Source: CAYLPU01 sp964385635 (lineage in GTDB: Bacteria; Chloroflexota; Anaerolineae; B4-G1). Taken from it: 13,620 bases of DNA. Shown here one piece after another: positions 7,901 through 13,620 of the stretch. Numbering within the stretch: position 1 is the first letter of the stretch; each line of letters begins with the position of its first letter. The stretch is taken from the NCBI GenBank assembly GCA_964385635.1, contig CAYLPU010000119.1:1-13620 (forward strand), written 5' to 3'. The translations under genes were made by a program, and so were the position numbers. The notes beneath the pieces were generated by a model that had not been told where the DNA came from, did no database searches, and worked only from the letters and a program-made list of their open reading frames with translations.

Positions 7901-8041
7901 GACTGGGCCAACGGCGAGGATGGCTTGCTCGCCGACCCGGTGGATCGCGTCTACGTCAACGGCCCTAGTTTCATCAACCAGGCCCAGCCGTTGGAGATCA
8001 CCTTCCGCGAGCGGATGGAAGGAGGTCGCCGTGCCGTCTAG
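4943..8041 (+). CDS. Type III-like DNA methyltransferase (Mod), large beta-class enzyme
   Basis: A 1032-residue DNA methyltransferase that should modify the recognition site of the restriction system it shares with the next gene, and bring DNA specificity to the complex. The catalytic motif DPPYNTG (512-518) precedes the S-adenosylmethionine motif DFFAGTGTT (781-789), the beta-class order used by type III Mod proteins, which mostly methylate adenine N6. The 260-odd residues between them should contain the target-recognition domain and are encoded by AT-richer DNA. Residues 1 to about 480 are an N-terminal extension with a conserved-looking start (LLRELFQFDYADLDFGIYRI) and no recognised domain; classical Mod proteins are around 640 residues. 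About 240 residues follow the cofactor motif. The GTG start at 4943 has GGAGG at 4933-4937. The gene overlaps the next one by 11 bp. Type III-like is the best label, but the size sets it apart from EcoP1I/EcoP15I Mod. Confidence 0.92.
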   Translation: MTQDKKTQNRRQLQSLLRELFQFDYADLDFGIYRILNEKRDEIERFIERDLLDAVNQALAHFQAADRQELETQLAQKRAMLGDAALDETGAVREAFRTLPIAQEYTKLHQQLRSLDVAQETEARVFNDLWRFFSRYYDNGDFLTERRYSSRESKFCVPYNGEEVLLHWANRDQYYVKTSERFTDYRFTAGNYTVWFRLQHAEVEQDNVKGDKRYFVLRTKAPLDYDAKTQTLTIFFEYRPITEEEEAHYLATYNAQQPLKKGSRRKTLDRRALCIALEVEILAGLDDANLKATLGAVPAGKNTSSLGQHLNRYTARNTMDYFVHKDLGGFLRRELDFFLKNEVLRIDDVIGDESGEMMQHVLTRMRVVRQIAAKIIAFLAQIEDFQKRLFEKRKFVVQTDYCITLDRVPEDFYPEILANEAQLAEWRRLYNVDAWEEDPFWQGQFDEAFLRNHPYAMLDTAFFDADFKARLLATFDDLDGATDGLLIHGENFQALNLLQAKYAGRVKCIYIDPPYNTGGDEFLYKDRYQHSSWLTMMENRLSLARSILGENGLMFSSIDENEVDNLTHLLSNVFGERVSIVVVKNNPKGRSLDRYLSTSHEYLLAFAKGRTELSGIPKSEEQLSDYKYKDAGGHYRLLELRNTHRQFNRRTRPNLWFSLYINCETQSVSLDQTPNTEKVYPMWDNGLEGCWTWGRERARQKAHLLVGREISGRWKVYRKDYARGATYTPKTIWADSELRTDYAQKVLDDVMGERLFQSPKPPALMQRAMRLSSDSGEFVLDFFAGTGTTAHAVMDLNREYDDGSHKYILVEIGDYFKTILKPRIQKVAFSANWKDGVPQDRDGMSHIFKYQRIESYEDALNNIRVRRPEGTQRRLLYDEFDDYQLHYMLDFETRDSPTLLTQEAFETPFDYTLKIQRGHESPQDTVVDLVETFHYLIGMHVHQLERHEHQGRPYVVSRGEVRSTRGVEKVVVVWRDTEGLDLGQEADWANGEDGLLADPVDRVYVNGPSFINQAQPLEITFRERMEGGRRAV
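6490..7255 (+). other. AT-richer segment encoding the predicted target-recognition domain
   Basis: This covers Mod residues about 517-771, between the DPPY and FAGTG motifs. Hand counts of 60-base rows give 50% GC at 6541, 52% at 6841, 42% at 6901, 45% at 6961 and 48% at 7141, against 60% at 6361 and 68% at 7501. Codons such as AGG, AGA, ATA and TTA become frequent here. The edges are approximate. Confidence 0.7.
8017..8033 (+). promoter_or_regulatory. Ribosome binding site and GTG start of Res inside the end of Mod
   Basis: GGAAGGAGGT (8017-8026) lies 4-5 nt before GTG 8031, while Mod stops with TAG at 8039-8041. The strong site inside the Mod coding sequence fixes the Res start and implies translational coupling. 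The Res frame is open further upstream to 7815, but those codons are the shadow of Mod. Confidence 0.85.
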
Positions 8042-11000
8042 TTCCCTGGACCGCTTCGAACGCCGGCTGGCTTTGTCCGCCTACTTTCGCCACCTGTTCG
8101 GCGTCAAGGACATCCACGACCTCCAATCCGTGCGCGGCTTTTACAATATGCTCAAGGAGCAGCCAGAGGGGTACGACGCCGAGGGGCACAGTTACGTCTC
8201 CAACGTGCTGAGAGGGCTCGTGCGCGGCATAAGCGCGGTGAAACTGCTGGCCTACGACGCCAACGTCCGCCGCCACACCGACGCGCTCAACCGCCGCCGC
8301 AGTGCCGAGCCGATCACGCTCAAGTACTTTCAGATTCTGGCCGCGCTGATGACCGAACACTACCTGGACTGCGTCACCCACGAACCAGACGGATTCCTCG
8401 CCAATCTCAACACCTTTGTAGATGAGCAAAACAAGGCCCGCACCACCGCTCGCGTCGAGTTCCCCACCTTCACGCCGGGCGACCTCAACAAGATGGCCTA
8501 CTGGATGGCCACCGGCAGTGGCAAGACGTTGCTCATGCACCTCAACTACTATCAATACCTGCATTACCGCCCGGACGAACCGGAAAATATCCTGCTGGTC
8601 ACCACCGGCGAGGGCATGTCGGAGCAACACATCGCTGAGATGGAGAAAAGCGACGTTCCCTGTCGCCGCTTTAACGCCACCACGAACGACCTGTTCGACG
8701 TCGTCCCCCACACGGTCAAGGTCATCGAGATCCACAAGCTGGTTACAGAGAAAACCGGCGGCGGCGAGAGCGTCGAGGTCTCGGCCTTTGAAGGGCGCAA
8801 CCTCGTCTTTGTGGACGAAGGTCACAAAGGCACCGGCAGCGAGGCGCAGGCCTGGCGCAGCCGCCGCGAGGCCCTGGCGAGGGACGGCTTCACCTTCGAG
8901 TATAGCGCCACCTTTGGGCAGGCGGTCGGCAGGTCGGGCGCTAGAGATGTCGAACAAGAGTATGGAAGAGCCATCATCTTTGACTACTCCTATCCCCGCT
9001 TCTACAAAGATGGCTACGGCAAGGACTACCGCATCCTCAACCTGGAGCAAGACCTGGATCCAGGGCTGACCAATCGCTACTTGATGGCCAACTTGCTCAC
9101 CTTTTATGAGCAAGTGCGCTGCTATGCGCTGGACGCCGATGCCTTCTACGCGACGTACAACGTGGCTCCGCCGCTGTTGATTTTCATCGGCCACAGCGTC
9201 ACCGCCGGCAAGAATCGCTCGCAGTTGAGCCAGGACGACAAACGCAGCCTCTCAGACGTGCAGGAATTGGTGCTCTTCCTGCACCGTGTGCTCCAGAACG
9301 AGAATAATTGGGTACCCACGGCCATCAACGCTATTCTCAACGGCGAGGCCGACCTGAAACGCGAGGACGGCGGCGACATCTTTGCCGACGCTTTCCGCAC
9401 GCTCCGTGAGGACCGTCTGGACGGCGTGGCCATCTACGCCGATATGCTCCGCCGCATCTTTCACGCAACAGTTGTGACCACGGCGGCTGGCCTGCACCTC
9501 GTTAACCTCAAATCCGCCGAGGGTGAGATCGGGCTGCGTGCCGGCGCGGCAGATCAATTCTTTGGTCTGATCAACATCGGCGACGCTGCCCATTTCCTCA
9601 AACTGATCGAGGAGCAGGCTCCCGAGATCGCCGTCGAAGATGAGCAATTCAGTGGCTCGCTCTTCCAGGCCATCAACCGGCAGGACTCGCCCATCAACGT
9701 CCTGCTCGGCTCCAAAAAGTTCATTGAGGGCTGGGATTCCTGGCGCGTCTCGGCTATGGGCCTGATGAACATTGGGCGTGGAGAGGGGCCTCAGATCATC
9801 CAACTGTTCGGGCGCGGCGTGCGCCTGCTGGGCAAGGACCGCTCTCTCAAGCGTTCCGACGCCCTGGACGGCGACCATCCCGACAACCTACAGTTGCTGG
9901 AGACGCTCAGCATCTTTGGCGTCCGCGCCAGGTACATGGCCCAGTTCCGCGACTATCTCGCCGAGGAGGGTATAGACACCGACGAGCGTGAGATCGTCGT
10001 CATCGGGACCAAGCTCAACCAGGATTTCAAGGGCCAGGGGTTGCTCGTTATTCGACCCAGGATTGAGACGCCGTTCGAGGACGCGGTGCGCCTGGAATTG
10101 CAACTGGACAATACCTGCCAGCCAACCATTGACCTGATACCTCGCATGCAAGTCATGGTGTCCGGGGGACTTGTGCACGAGACACCCGAGTTCTACGAGC
10201 CGCAAGATACGCAGAAGTTGCTGGCAGAAGCCCTGCCACTCTTTGACTGGGGGCGGCTCTACCGCGAGGTCTGGCACTTTTGCGCCGCGCGCGGCTACCG
10301 TAACATCGCGCTAGATCAGAAGGTGCTACGACGCATCCTTGAGGCGGGCTGCTATCAACTCCATTGCCCACCGGCGATGCTGGAAATGACAGCATTTGAG
10401 GACGTGGGCCGATTGGAGCAGATCGCGCTGATGATCCTGCGCAAATACGTCGAGCGATTCTACACCCGTGCCCATCGGCAGTGGGAACAGGATCAACTGG
10501 TCTACCAGGTACTGGACGAATACGACGACAACCTGATTGGGTCCTACGAAGCCCGGGTGAAGCGTTCGGCCACAGACTTTCTCCAGACGCTCCGTGAGAT
10601 GTGTAACGATTCGGCCCTCTACGAGCGCGATGACGATCTCCCTGCCAGGGTTCACTTTGACCGGCACCTCTATCTTCCATTGCTGCTGGAGGATACAAGC
10701 GCCGCCCAAGTGGTCAAATACTCCCCTCCAGGGCTCAACCCTGGCGAGCGCGATTTCGTGGTACAGTTACGCGAATATGTCGAGACTGACAAAGGCCAGG
10801 CGACGTTAGAAGATCACGACCGCGAGCTATTCCTCCTGCGCAATCAAGCCCGCGGCCGGGGCGTCGGGTTCCTGATCAACGACGAAAAGTTCTTCCCCGA
10901 CTTTATCCTGTGGTTGAAAGGACCAGACCGGCAGGACATCGTATTCATTGACCCGCACGGCTTGATCATAGGCAGCAACCTCAACGTCAACCCCAAGGTC

Positions 11001-11231
11001 AAGTTTTACAGGACCATTAAGGAGTACGAACAAAAGCTAAACCGCCGCGCTTCCCGCGACGACATCACCCTCCACTCCTACATCATCTCCCAGACACCGT
11101 TCTCGGAATTGAGAGGGCAGACCGGCATCGCTGCTTTGGAGGAATTTAACCGACGTCACGTCTATTTCCGGGAGCAAGTCAACTACGCCAAGTTGCTGAT
11201 AGAGGATACTCTGACCAACCGTGGGCCATAA
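8031..11231 (+). CDS. Type III-like restriction enzyme subunit (Res), helicase-nuclease
   Basis: A 1066-residue ATP-dependent helicase-nuclease, the cleavage partner of the Mod protein encoded just upstream. Residues 160-166 form Walker A (ATGSGKT), 262-265 the Walker B box as DEGH, 292-294 motif III SAT, about 567-574 a motif V-like FIEGWDSW, and 591-598 motif VI QLFGRGVR: a full superfamily 2 motor. Near the C-terminus, Pro956-Asp957 followed by Asp974-Pro-His976 in a predicted beta-strand pattern fits the PD-(D/E)xK nuclease fold that ends type III Res proteins, but His stands where the catalytic Lys is usual. The length is slightly above the roughly 970 residues of EcoP15I Res. The GTG start is set by the strong GGAAGGAGGT. 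Co-translated with Mod, it should form a complex that travels along or scans DNA and cuts unmodified sites. The gene looks intact, with even codon use throughout. Confidence 0.92.
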   Translation: MPSSSLDRFERRLALSAYFRHLFGVKDIHDLQSVRGFYNMLKEQPEGYDAEGHSYVSNVLRGLVRGISAVKLLAYDANVRRHTDALNRRRSAEPITLKYFQILAALMTEHYLDCVTHEPDGFLANLNTFVDEQNKARTTARVEFPTFTPGDLNKMAYWMATGSGKTLLMHLNYYQYLHYRPDEPENILLVTTGEGMSEQHIAEMEKSDVPCRRFNATTNDLFDVVPHTVKVIEIHKLVTEKTGGGESVEVSAFEGRNLVFVDEGHKGTGSEAQAWRSRREALARDGFTFEYSATFGQAVGRSGARDVEQEYGRAIIFDYSYPRFYKDGYGKDYRILNLEQDLDPGLTNRYLMANLLTFYEQVRCYALDADAFYATYNVAPPLLIFIGHSVTAGKNRSQLSQDDKRSLSDVQELVLFLHRVLQNENNWVPTAINAILNGEADLKREDGGDIFADAFRTLREDRLDGVAIYADMLRRIFHATVVTTAAGLHLVNLKSAEGEIGLRAGAADQFFGLINIGDAAHFLKLIEEQAPEIAVEDEQFSGSLFQAINRQDSPINVLLGSKKFIEGWDSWRVSAMGLMNIGRGEGPQIIQLFGRGVRLLGKDRSLKRSDALDGDHPDNLQLLETLSIFGVRARYMAQFRDYLAEEGIDTDEREIVVIGTKLNQDFKGQGLLVIRPRIETPFEDAVRLELQLDNTCQPTIDLIPRMQVMVSGGLVHETPEFYEPQDTQKLLAEALPLFDWGRLYREVWHFCAARGYRNIALDQKVLRRILEAGCYQLHCPPAMLEMTAFEDVGRLEQIALMILRKYVERFYTRAHRQWEQDQLVYQVLDEYDDNLIGSYEARVKRSATDFLQTLREMCNDSALYERDDDLPARVHFDRHLYLPLLLEDTSAAQVVKYSPPGLNPGERDFVVQLREYVETDKGQATLEDHDRELFLLRNQARGRGVGFLINDEKFFPDFILWLKGPDRQDIVFIDPHGLIIGSNLNVNPKVKFYRTIKEYEQKLNRRASRDDITLHSYIISQTPFSELRGQTGIAALEEFNRRHVYFREQVNYAKLLIEDTLTNRGP

Positions 11232-11373
11232 GCACATCATGCACCTTCCATCCCTCGCCATCGGGTAGTTCTTTCAATACCCTGGATGTCTTGGTATCAA
11301 CCAACTCGCGGATCACACTGCGCCTCACCTTGTCGGCTCCCCACTTACATTCCCCCAATTTGCTACCGGACAC
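11218..11373 (-). pseudogene. Fragment of DUF234-type C-terminus of an AAA ATPase
   Basis: About 50 codons on the minus strand read KLGECKWGADKVRRSVIREL and continue to a KVHDVLMAHGW-like end. The LGECKW block with its E-x-K pair is typical of the DUF234 C-terminal domain of archaeal/bacterial AAA ATPases (COG1672 type), a nuclease-like fold (recognised from memory). No ATPase domain precedes it; upstream is repeat DNA. The 3' end of the fragment overlaps the last codons of Res by about 14 bp on the other strand, so an old gene was probably cut here when the Res end arrived. It is not expected to be functional. Confidence 0.5.
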
Positions 11374-11397
11374 TTTTGGTCAGAGGGCCGATCCTTT

Positions 11398-11491
11398 ATC
11401 ACGAATGACACGAATATACGAATCTCACGAATGGTTCTCTGGCAATTCACGATCAAATTCGTGTCATTTGTCCATTCGTGGCATTCGTGAT
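11398..11491. repeat. CACGAAT-rich imperfect inverted repeat
   Basis: ATCACGAATG at 11398-11407 pairs with CATTCGTGAT at 11482-11491. Between them CACGAAT words (left half, to about 11433) and ATTCGTG words (right half, from about 11455) recur, so the element is an imperfect inverted repeat made of short repeated words. Non-coding. The same word family, CACGAA-G, appears at 13592-13620 and near 2031. Confidence 0.7.
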
Positions 11492-11511
11492 GGAAACTAT
11501 CCGGTAGTGAA

Positions 11512-11587
11512 GGCAAAGTACATCTGGAATCGCTCCGGCAAGTTGGTTTTGGTAACCTATACTTTGCCACAAAAGGGGCGATTCCGC
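11512..11587. other. Two interleaved inverted repeats (pseudoknot-like)
   Basis: GGCAAAGTA (11512-11520) pairs with TACTTTGCC (11560-11568). GGAATCGCTCC (11526-11536) pairs with GGGGCGATTCC (11575-11585) with one mismatch. The order is a-b-a'-b', so in RNA the two stems would form a pseudoknot. The segment is non-coding. It could be a small structured RNA or leader, or two palindromic repeats inserted one in the other. No promoter or terminator was seen. Confidence 0.45.
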
Positions 11588-11669
11588 TAGTCTTGCTCTC
11601 TATTCAACTGTTAAAGTGCGAAATCTAGGCTTAGCACCTTCCCCCTTTACTTGCTCACCTCACTTATTG

Positions 11670-11690
11670 CGGAATCCCGGTGGGATTCCG
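11670..11690. repeat. 9-bp perfect hairpin at the truncated end of a pseudogene
   Basis: CGGAATCCC (11670-11678) and GGGATTCCG (11682-11690) flank a 3-nt loop. Recognisable nuclease-family sequence of the following remnant starts within about 10-25 bp of it, so the palindrome marks the place where that gene lost its 5' part. Confidence 0.7.
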
Positions 11691-11698
11691 AGGCAGAT

Positions 11699-12061
11699 TG
11701 TCTCAGTGAAGGACCCAGCAGTCGCGACATTGACGTGGGCTTCCTGGTGCGCGGCGACCGGGCCACGTTGGAGGGGATGAGGCAGTACCAGGCCCCTGAG
11801 GGCCTCTTCAGCCGCCCGCCGCTGATGATCACGATGACCCTGCACACGGCGTCGGCTGGCGACGTGACCGTCTACGGTATCGTCAATCACTTCATCTCCA
11901 AGTCCGGCGGCGAGGTATTAACCGAGCCGAGCCGCGTGATGGAGGCAGAGTGGAACGCAGGGTTGAATGCCGGCTACCCGCCCCCCGATCCGGATGATCC
12001 CAGCGCACGCCACCTGTCCGACCATGATCCGGTGGTGGCGGTGTTTGAGGTAGGGGAGTAG
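11699..12061 (+). pseudogene. Remnant of an endonuclease/exonuclease/phosphatase-family protein
   Basis: The open frame carries two separate pieces of one family. The first (SRDIDVGFLVRGDR to VNHFISKSGGE and AEWNAGL) matches the first half of DNase I-like phosphohydrolases. The second (YPPPDPDDPSARH, then SDHDPVVAVFEV to the stop) matches their very C-terminus, including the catalytic Asp-His of SDHDP. They meet near 11960-11972, so the middle with the GDxND active-site strand, which I estimate at around 100 residues, is missing. The N-terminal part is also gone, replaced by a palindrome. The frame itself is intact, but the product cannot be an active enzyme. Family identity rests on memory of conserved motifs. 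Confidence 0.6.
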
Positions 12062-12106
12062 CGGCTGCGGCCAGTCCACGACTGAGTAGCGTGGCAACCG
12101 ATATGG

Positions 12107-12115
12107 TGATAAAAT
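12107..12115 (+). promoter_or_regulatory. Possible extended -10 element
   Basis: TGATAAAAT (TGA at 12107-12109, TAAAAT at 12110-12115) resembles an extended -10 about 49 bp before the ATG of the small gene that follows. No good -35 was found at the right distance, so this is weak. Confidence 0.3.
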
Positions 12116-12163
12116 AAGCCCACTTCTGAGCGACAGGGCAAGTTAGCCGAAAGGAGCCAGGGT

Positions 12164-12463
12164 ATGACCCAACCTACGATCCAGGAAAGAGCCTCCGCCA
12201 TCTGGGTGGAAATCTGGGAATTGGCAGACGAGCAGTGGCCGCCACGCAGCATCCCGGTTGCCTGGCGCGTGTATGAGTGTCTGAAAGGGGCGCTTGTTCG
12301 CGCTGGCGTGACCGAGGCGCAGGCAATGGCTTTCGCTGATGACTTCTTCTATGGCGCACAAAAGTGGGGCGATTTGACACTGGTAGACAATCACAGGTGG
12401 GCCATTGATGCGCTGACCGTGACATTGCTTGACTCCGAAATCGTGGGGATGGGTGAAGAGTGA
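12164..12463 (+). CDS. Small protein of unknown function, 99 residues
   Basis: I do not recognise this protein. ATG 12164 has AAGGAG at 12151-12156, 7 nt upstream, a convincing start. The product is acidic and rich in Trp and Ala, with no signal peptide, membrane segment or Cys/His cluster. Residues 4-24 and 30-64 look helical, and the sequence IWVEIWELADEQWP suggests an amphipathic N-terminal helix. It is probably a compact soluble cytoplasmic protein. It ends in TGA with a terminator-like hairpin about 50 bp beyond. It lies alone between two decayed genes, so no function can be drawn from context. Confidence 0.72.
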   Translation: MTQPTIQERASAIWVEIWELADEQWPPRSIPVAWRVYECLKGALVRAGVTEAQAMAFADDFFYGAQKWGDLTLVDNHRWAIDALTVTLLDSEIVGMGEE

Positions 12464-12499
12464 CAACGGTGGGCGCTTGTGGATTGTATAAACCACAAG

Positions 12500-12509
12500 C
12501 CCCCCCCCC
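12500..12509. repeat. Run of ten C
   Basis: A homopolymer of ten C sits between the small gene and the terminator-like hairpin. It is not in a supported coding sequence. Its length may be uncertain through slippage or sequencing error. Confidence 0.8.
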
Positions 12510-12514
12510 ACGAA

Positions 12515-12540
12515 GGGGCAACCTCAGTCGAGGTCGCCCC
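12515..12540. terminator. Terminator-like hairpin between convergent genes
   Basis: GGGGC (12515-12519) pairs with GCCCC (12536-12540) and ACCTC (12521-12525) with GAGGT (12530-12534), with one A/C mismatch and an AGTC loop. It sits between the small plus-strand gene and the 3' end of the minus-strand secreted-protein gene. The sequence after it lacks a real U-tract on either strand, so it is not a textbook intrinsic terminator. Confidence 0.45.
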
Positions 12541-12564
12541 GTCTTGCCGCTGGGCTGCCCTGGC

Positions 12565-13554
12565 CTATGGATAGCATAGCACTAGCGGCAGGCACACGTA
12601 CGGCTGTGGCCCCGCGTCCGGCGTCTCGGCCTGGCCTGGCGTGGTGGCGACGAGCGGGTGCGCCGGTAAGGGCTTGCTTGCCACGGACGCAAGCCCCCCT
12701 ATCGTCCGGGTCACTGTCATCGCTTGCCCACCACTGTCTCCGCCATCATCCGATGTCGCGATGTCCAGGGTGTACTCCGAACTGGCGTCGTAAGTCGCCT
12801 CGCCGGCAAAGGTCCCGTCACCCTGGTTCAGCAGCACCGAGACGTTGTTGTCAAACACGTTAGCCACGACAAGGTCCAGGTCGCCGTCCCCATCCAAGTC
12901 ACCCACCGCCACGGATCTAGGACCGTCACCCACGCCGTAAGTCACCTGCGGTCCAAAGTCAGGGCCATCGTAGAGGCTTGGTTCTTGGAGTGTGCGGGTG
13001 TAATCTCCGGCCGCAAACGGCACAGTGTCAGTCCACGTACTCCCATCGTCGCTCCACTCCAGCGTGTCCATGCCGCTGCTTGCGTCGCTGCCGGCCACAG
13101 TCGCCGTCACGGTGGTCGTGTTCACCGCGTATGCTCCGGCTGCAATCTCCACCGTCACCGCCGGCGGCGCGGTGTCGAGAACAATGGTGTCCGAGTACAC
13201 GTCCGAGTACTGGCTATCGCCGTAGAACTGGGCATAGACCGCCTTCGTCCCGTCGCCGGGTTGAAGCGTTCAGTCACGGGTGGCGGCGAAGTCCTCCCAA
13301 TCGTTCCAGGCAATCCCGTCGTGGCTCAACTGCATCTGGGTCGCCGTGAAAGGGGCTTGCAGGGTCAGCGTGACGGCGGTCGAAGCGGCATATTCGCCGC
13401 CAACGTTGATCTCGACTCCGGTGTCGTCAGCCTGGGCAGTCGGGGTGCCCAGCAAGACAATCGCCAGCACCCCCAGGGAGACGACGAGAAGCAGAGCAAG
13501 GGAAAATGATCTGCGTTTCTTCATCTCACACTTCCCATTCTTGTTTTCTGTCAT
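12565..13554 (-). pseudogene. Secreted Ig-like/VCBS-repeat protein interrupted by an in-frame TGA
   Basis: One continuous minus-strand frame of 329 codons is broken only by a TGA at 13272-13270 (codon 95). ATG 13554 has GGAGG at 13565-13561. The N-terminus is a secretion signal: KKRRS, a hydrophobic stretch, then an AQA cleavage site before DDTG (about residue 43). Ig-like sheets follow on both sides of the stop. The downstream frame continues TLQPGDGTKAVYAQFYG, the usual text after a Trp in such repeats, so TGG to TGA is the likely change. Further on is an FG-GAP/VCBS repeat with a calcium-binding DLDGDGDLD motif, then a low-complexity stretch and a tail YVCLPLVLCYP. The full protein would be an exported or surface protein; as read, only the first 94 codons are translated. 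A sequencing error cannot be excluded. Confidence 0.65.
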
Positions 13555-13591
13555 CCCAAACCTCCGTCAATTGGCCCAAGAGTACCTCGAA

Positions 13592-13620
13592 ACACGAAGG
13601 GCGCGAAAGGGCACAAAAAG
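13592..13620. repeat. Short degenerate tandem repeat (CACGAAGGG type)
   Basis: About three degenerate 9-10-bp units (CACGAAGGG, CGCGAAAGGG, CACAAAAAG) run to the window edge and may continue outside. They lie upstream of the secreted-protein gene and resemble the CACGAA words elsewhere in the window. Confidence 0.45.

Noticed and set aside
7998..9194. Long open frame on the minus strand inside Res (398 codons)
   Set aside because: Antisense shadow in high-GC coding DNA; the Res helicase motifs lie on the other strand.
4943..11231. BREX or DISARM system
   Set aside because: No PglZ, BrxC, Lon-like, DUF1998 or PLD genes; only a Mod and a Res with type III motif order.
11291..11590. Plus-strand 99-codon open frame
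   Set aside because: It runs through the CACGAAT inverted repeat and the interleaved repeats and has no protein-like character.
13270..13272. TGA read as tryptophan or selenocysteine
   Set aside because: TGA is a normal stop for neighbouring genes, Trp is otherwise TGG, and no obvious selenocysteine hairpin follows; a point mutation is simpler.

Overview
The window looks like part of a bacterial chromosome of moderately high GC, most likely Chloroflexota (Anaerolineae-like). Three things suggest this: many short perfect palindromes of several unrelated types confined to intergenic DNA, a secreted Ig-like/VCBS protein with an LPLV-type C-terminal tail, and mixed ATG/GTG starts behind GGAGG ribosome binding sites. 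The taxonomic call is inference; no marker gene is present.

Layout. Bases 1-270 are non-coding and full of palindromes. At 271-2016 (+) is a complete MsbA-like ABC half-transporter. It converges, across a 78-bp palindromic repeat (2132-2209), on a DinG/XPD-family Fe-S helicase at 2247-4403 (-). The 539-bp gap 4404-4942 holds a 15-bp perfect hairpin, a sigma-70-like promoter facing each way, a five-copy 9-bp tandem repeat and a 14-bp perfect hairpin just ahead of the next gene.

The centrepiece is a two-gene type III-like restriction-modification system at 4943-11231 (+). The first gene is a 1032-residue beta-class DNA methyltransferase (Mod) with a long N-terminal extension of unknown function. 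The second is a 1066-residue helicase-nuclease (Res). They overlap by 11 bp, the second start has a strong Shine-Dalgarno, and they are almost certainly co-translated. Mod should bind the DNA target and methylate it; Res should supply ATP-driven motion and cleavage. The part of Mod between its catalytic motif and its S-adenosylmethionine motif, where such enzymes keep the target-recognition domain, is clearly AT-richer than the rest of the gene, which points to specificity exchange. The Res nuclease motif appears to be PD...DxH rather than PD...(D/E)xK.

Downstream (11232-13620) the DNA is degraded. It holds a fragment of a DUF234-type ATPase C-terminus, a CACGAAT-rich inverted repeat, an interleaved (pseudoknot-like) pair of inverted repeats, an endonuclease/exonuclease/phosphatase-family remnant lacking its central active-site part, an intact small gene of unknown function (12164-12463), a terminator-like hairpin, and on the minus strand a secreted Ig-like/VCBS protein gene broken by one in-frame TGA where a Trp is expected. 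Defence genes beside repeats and decayed genes suggest a rearranging accessory region.
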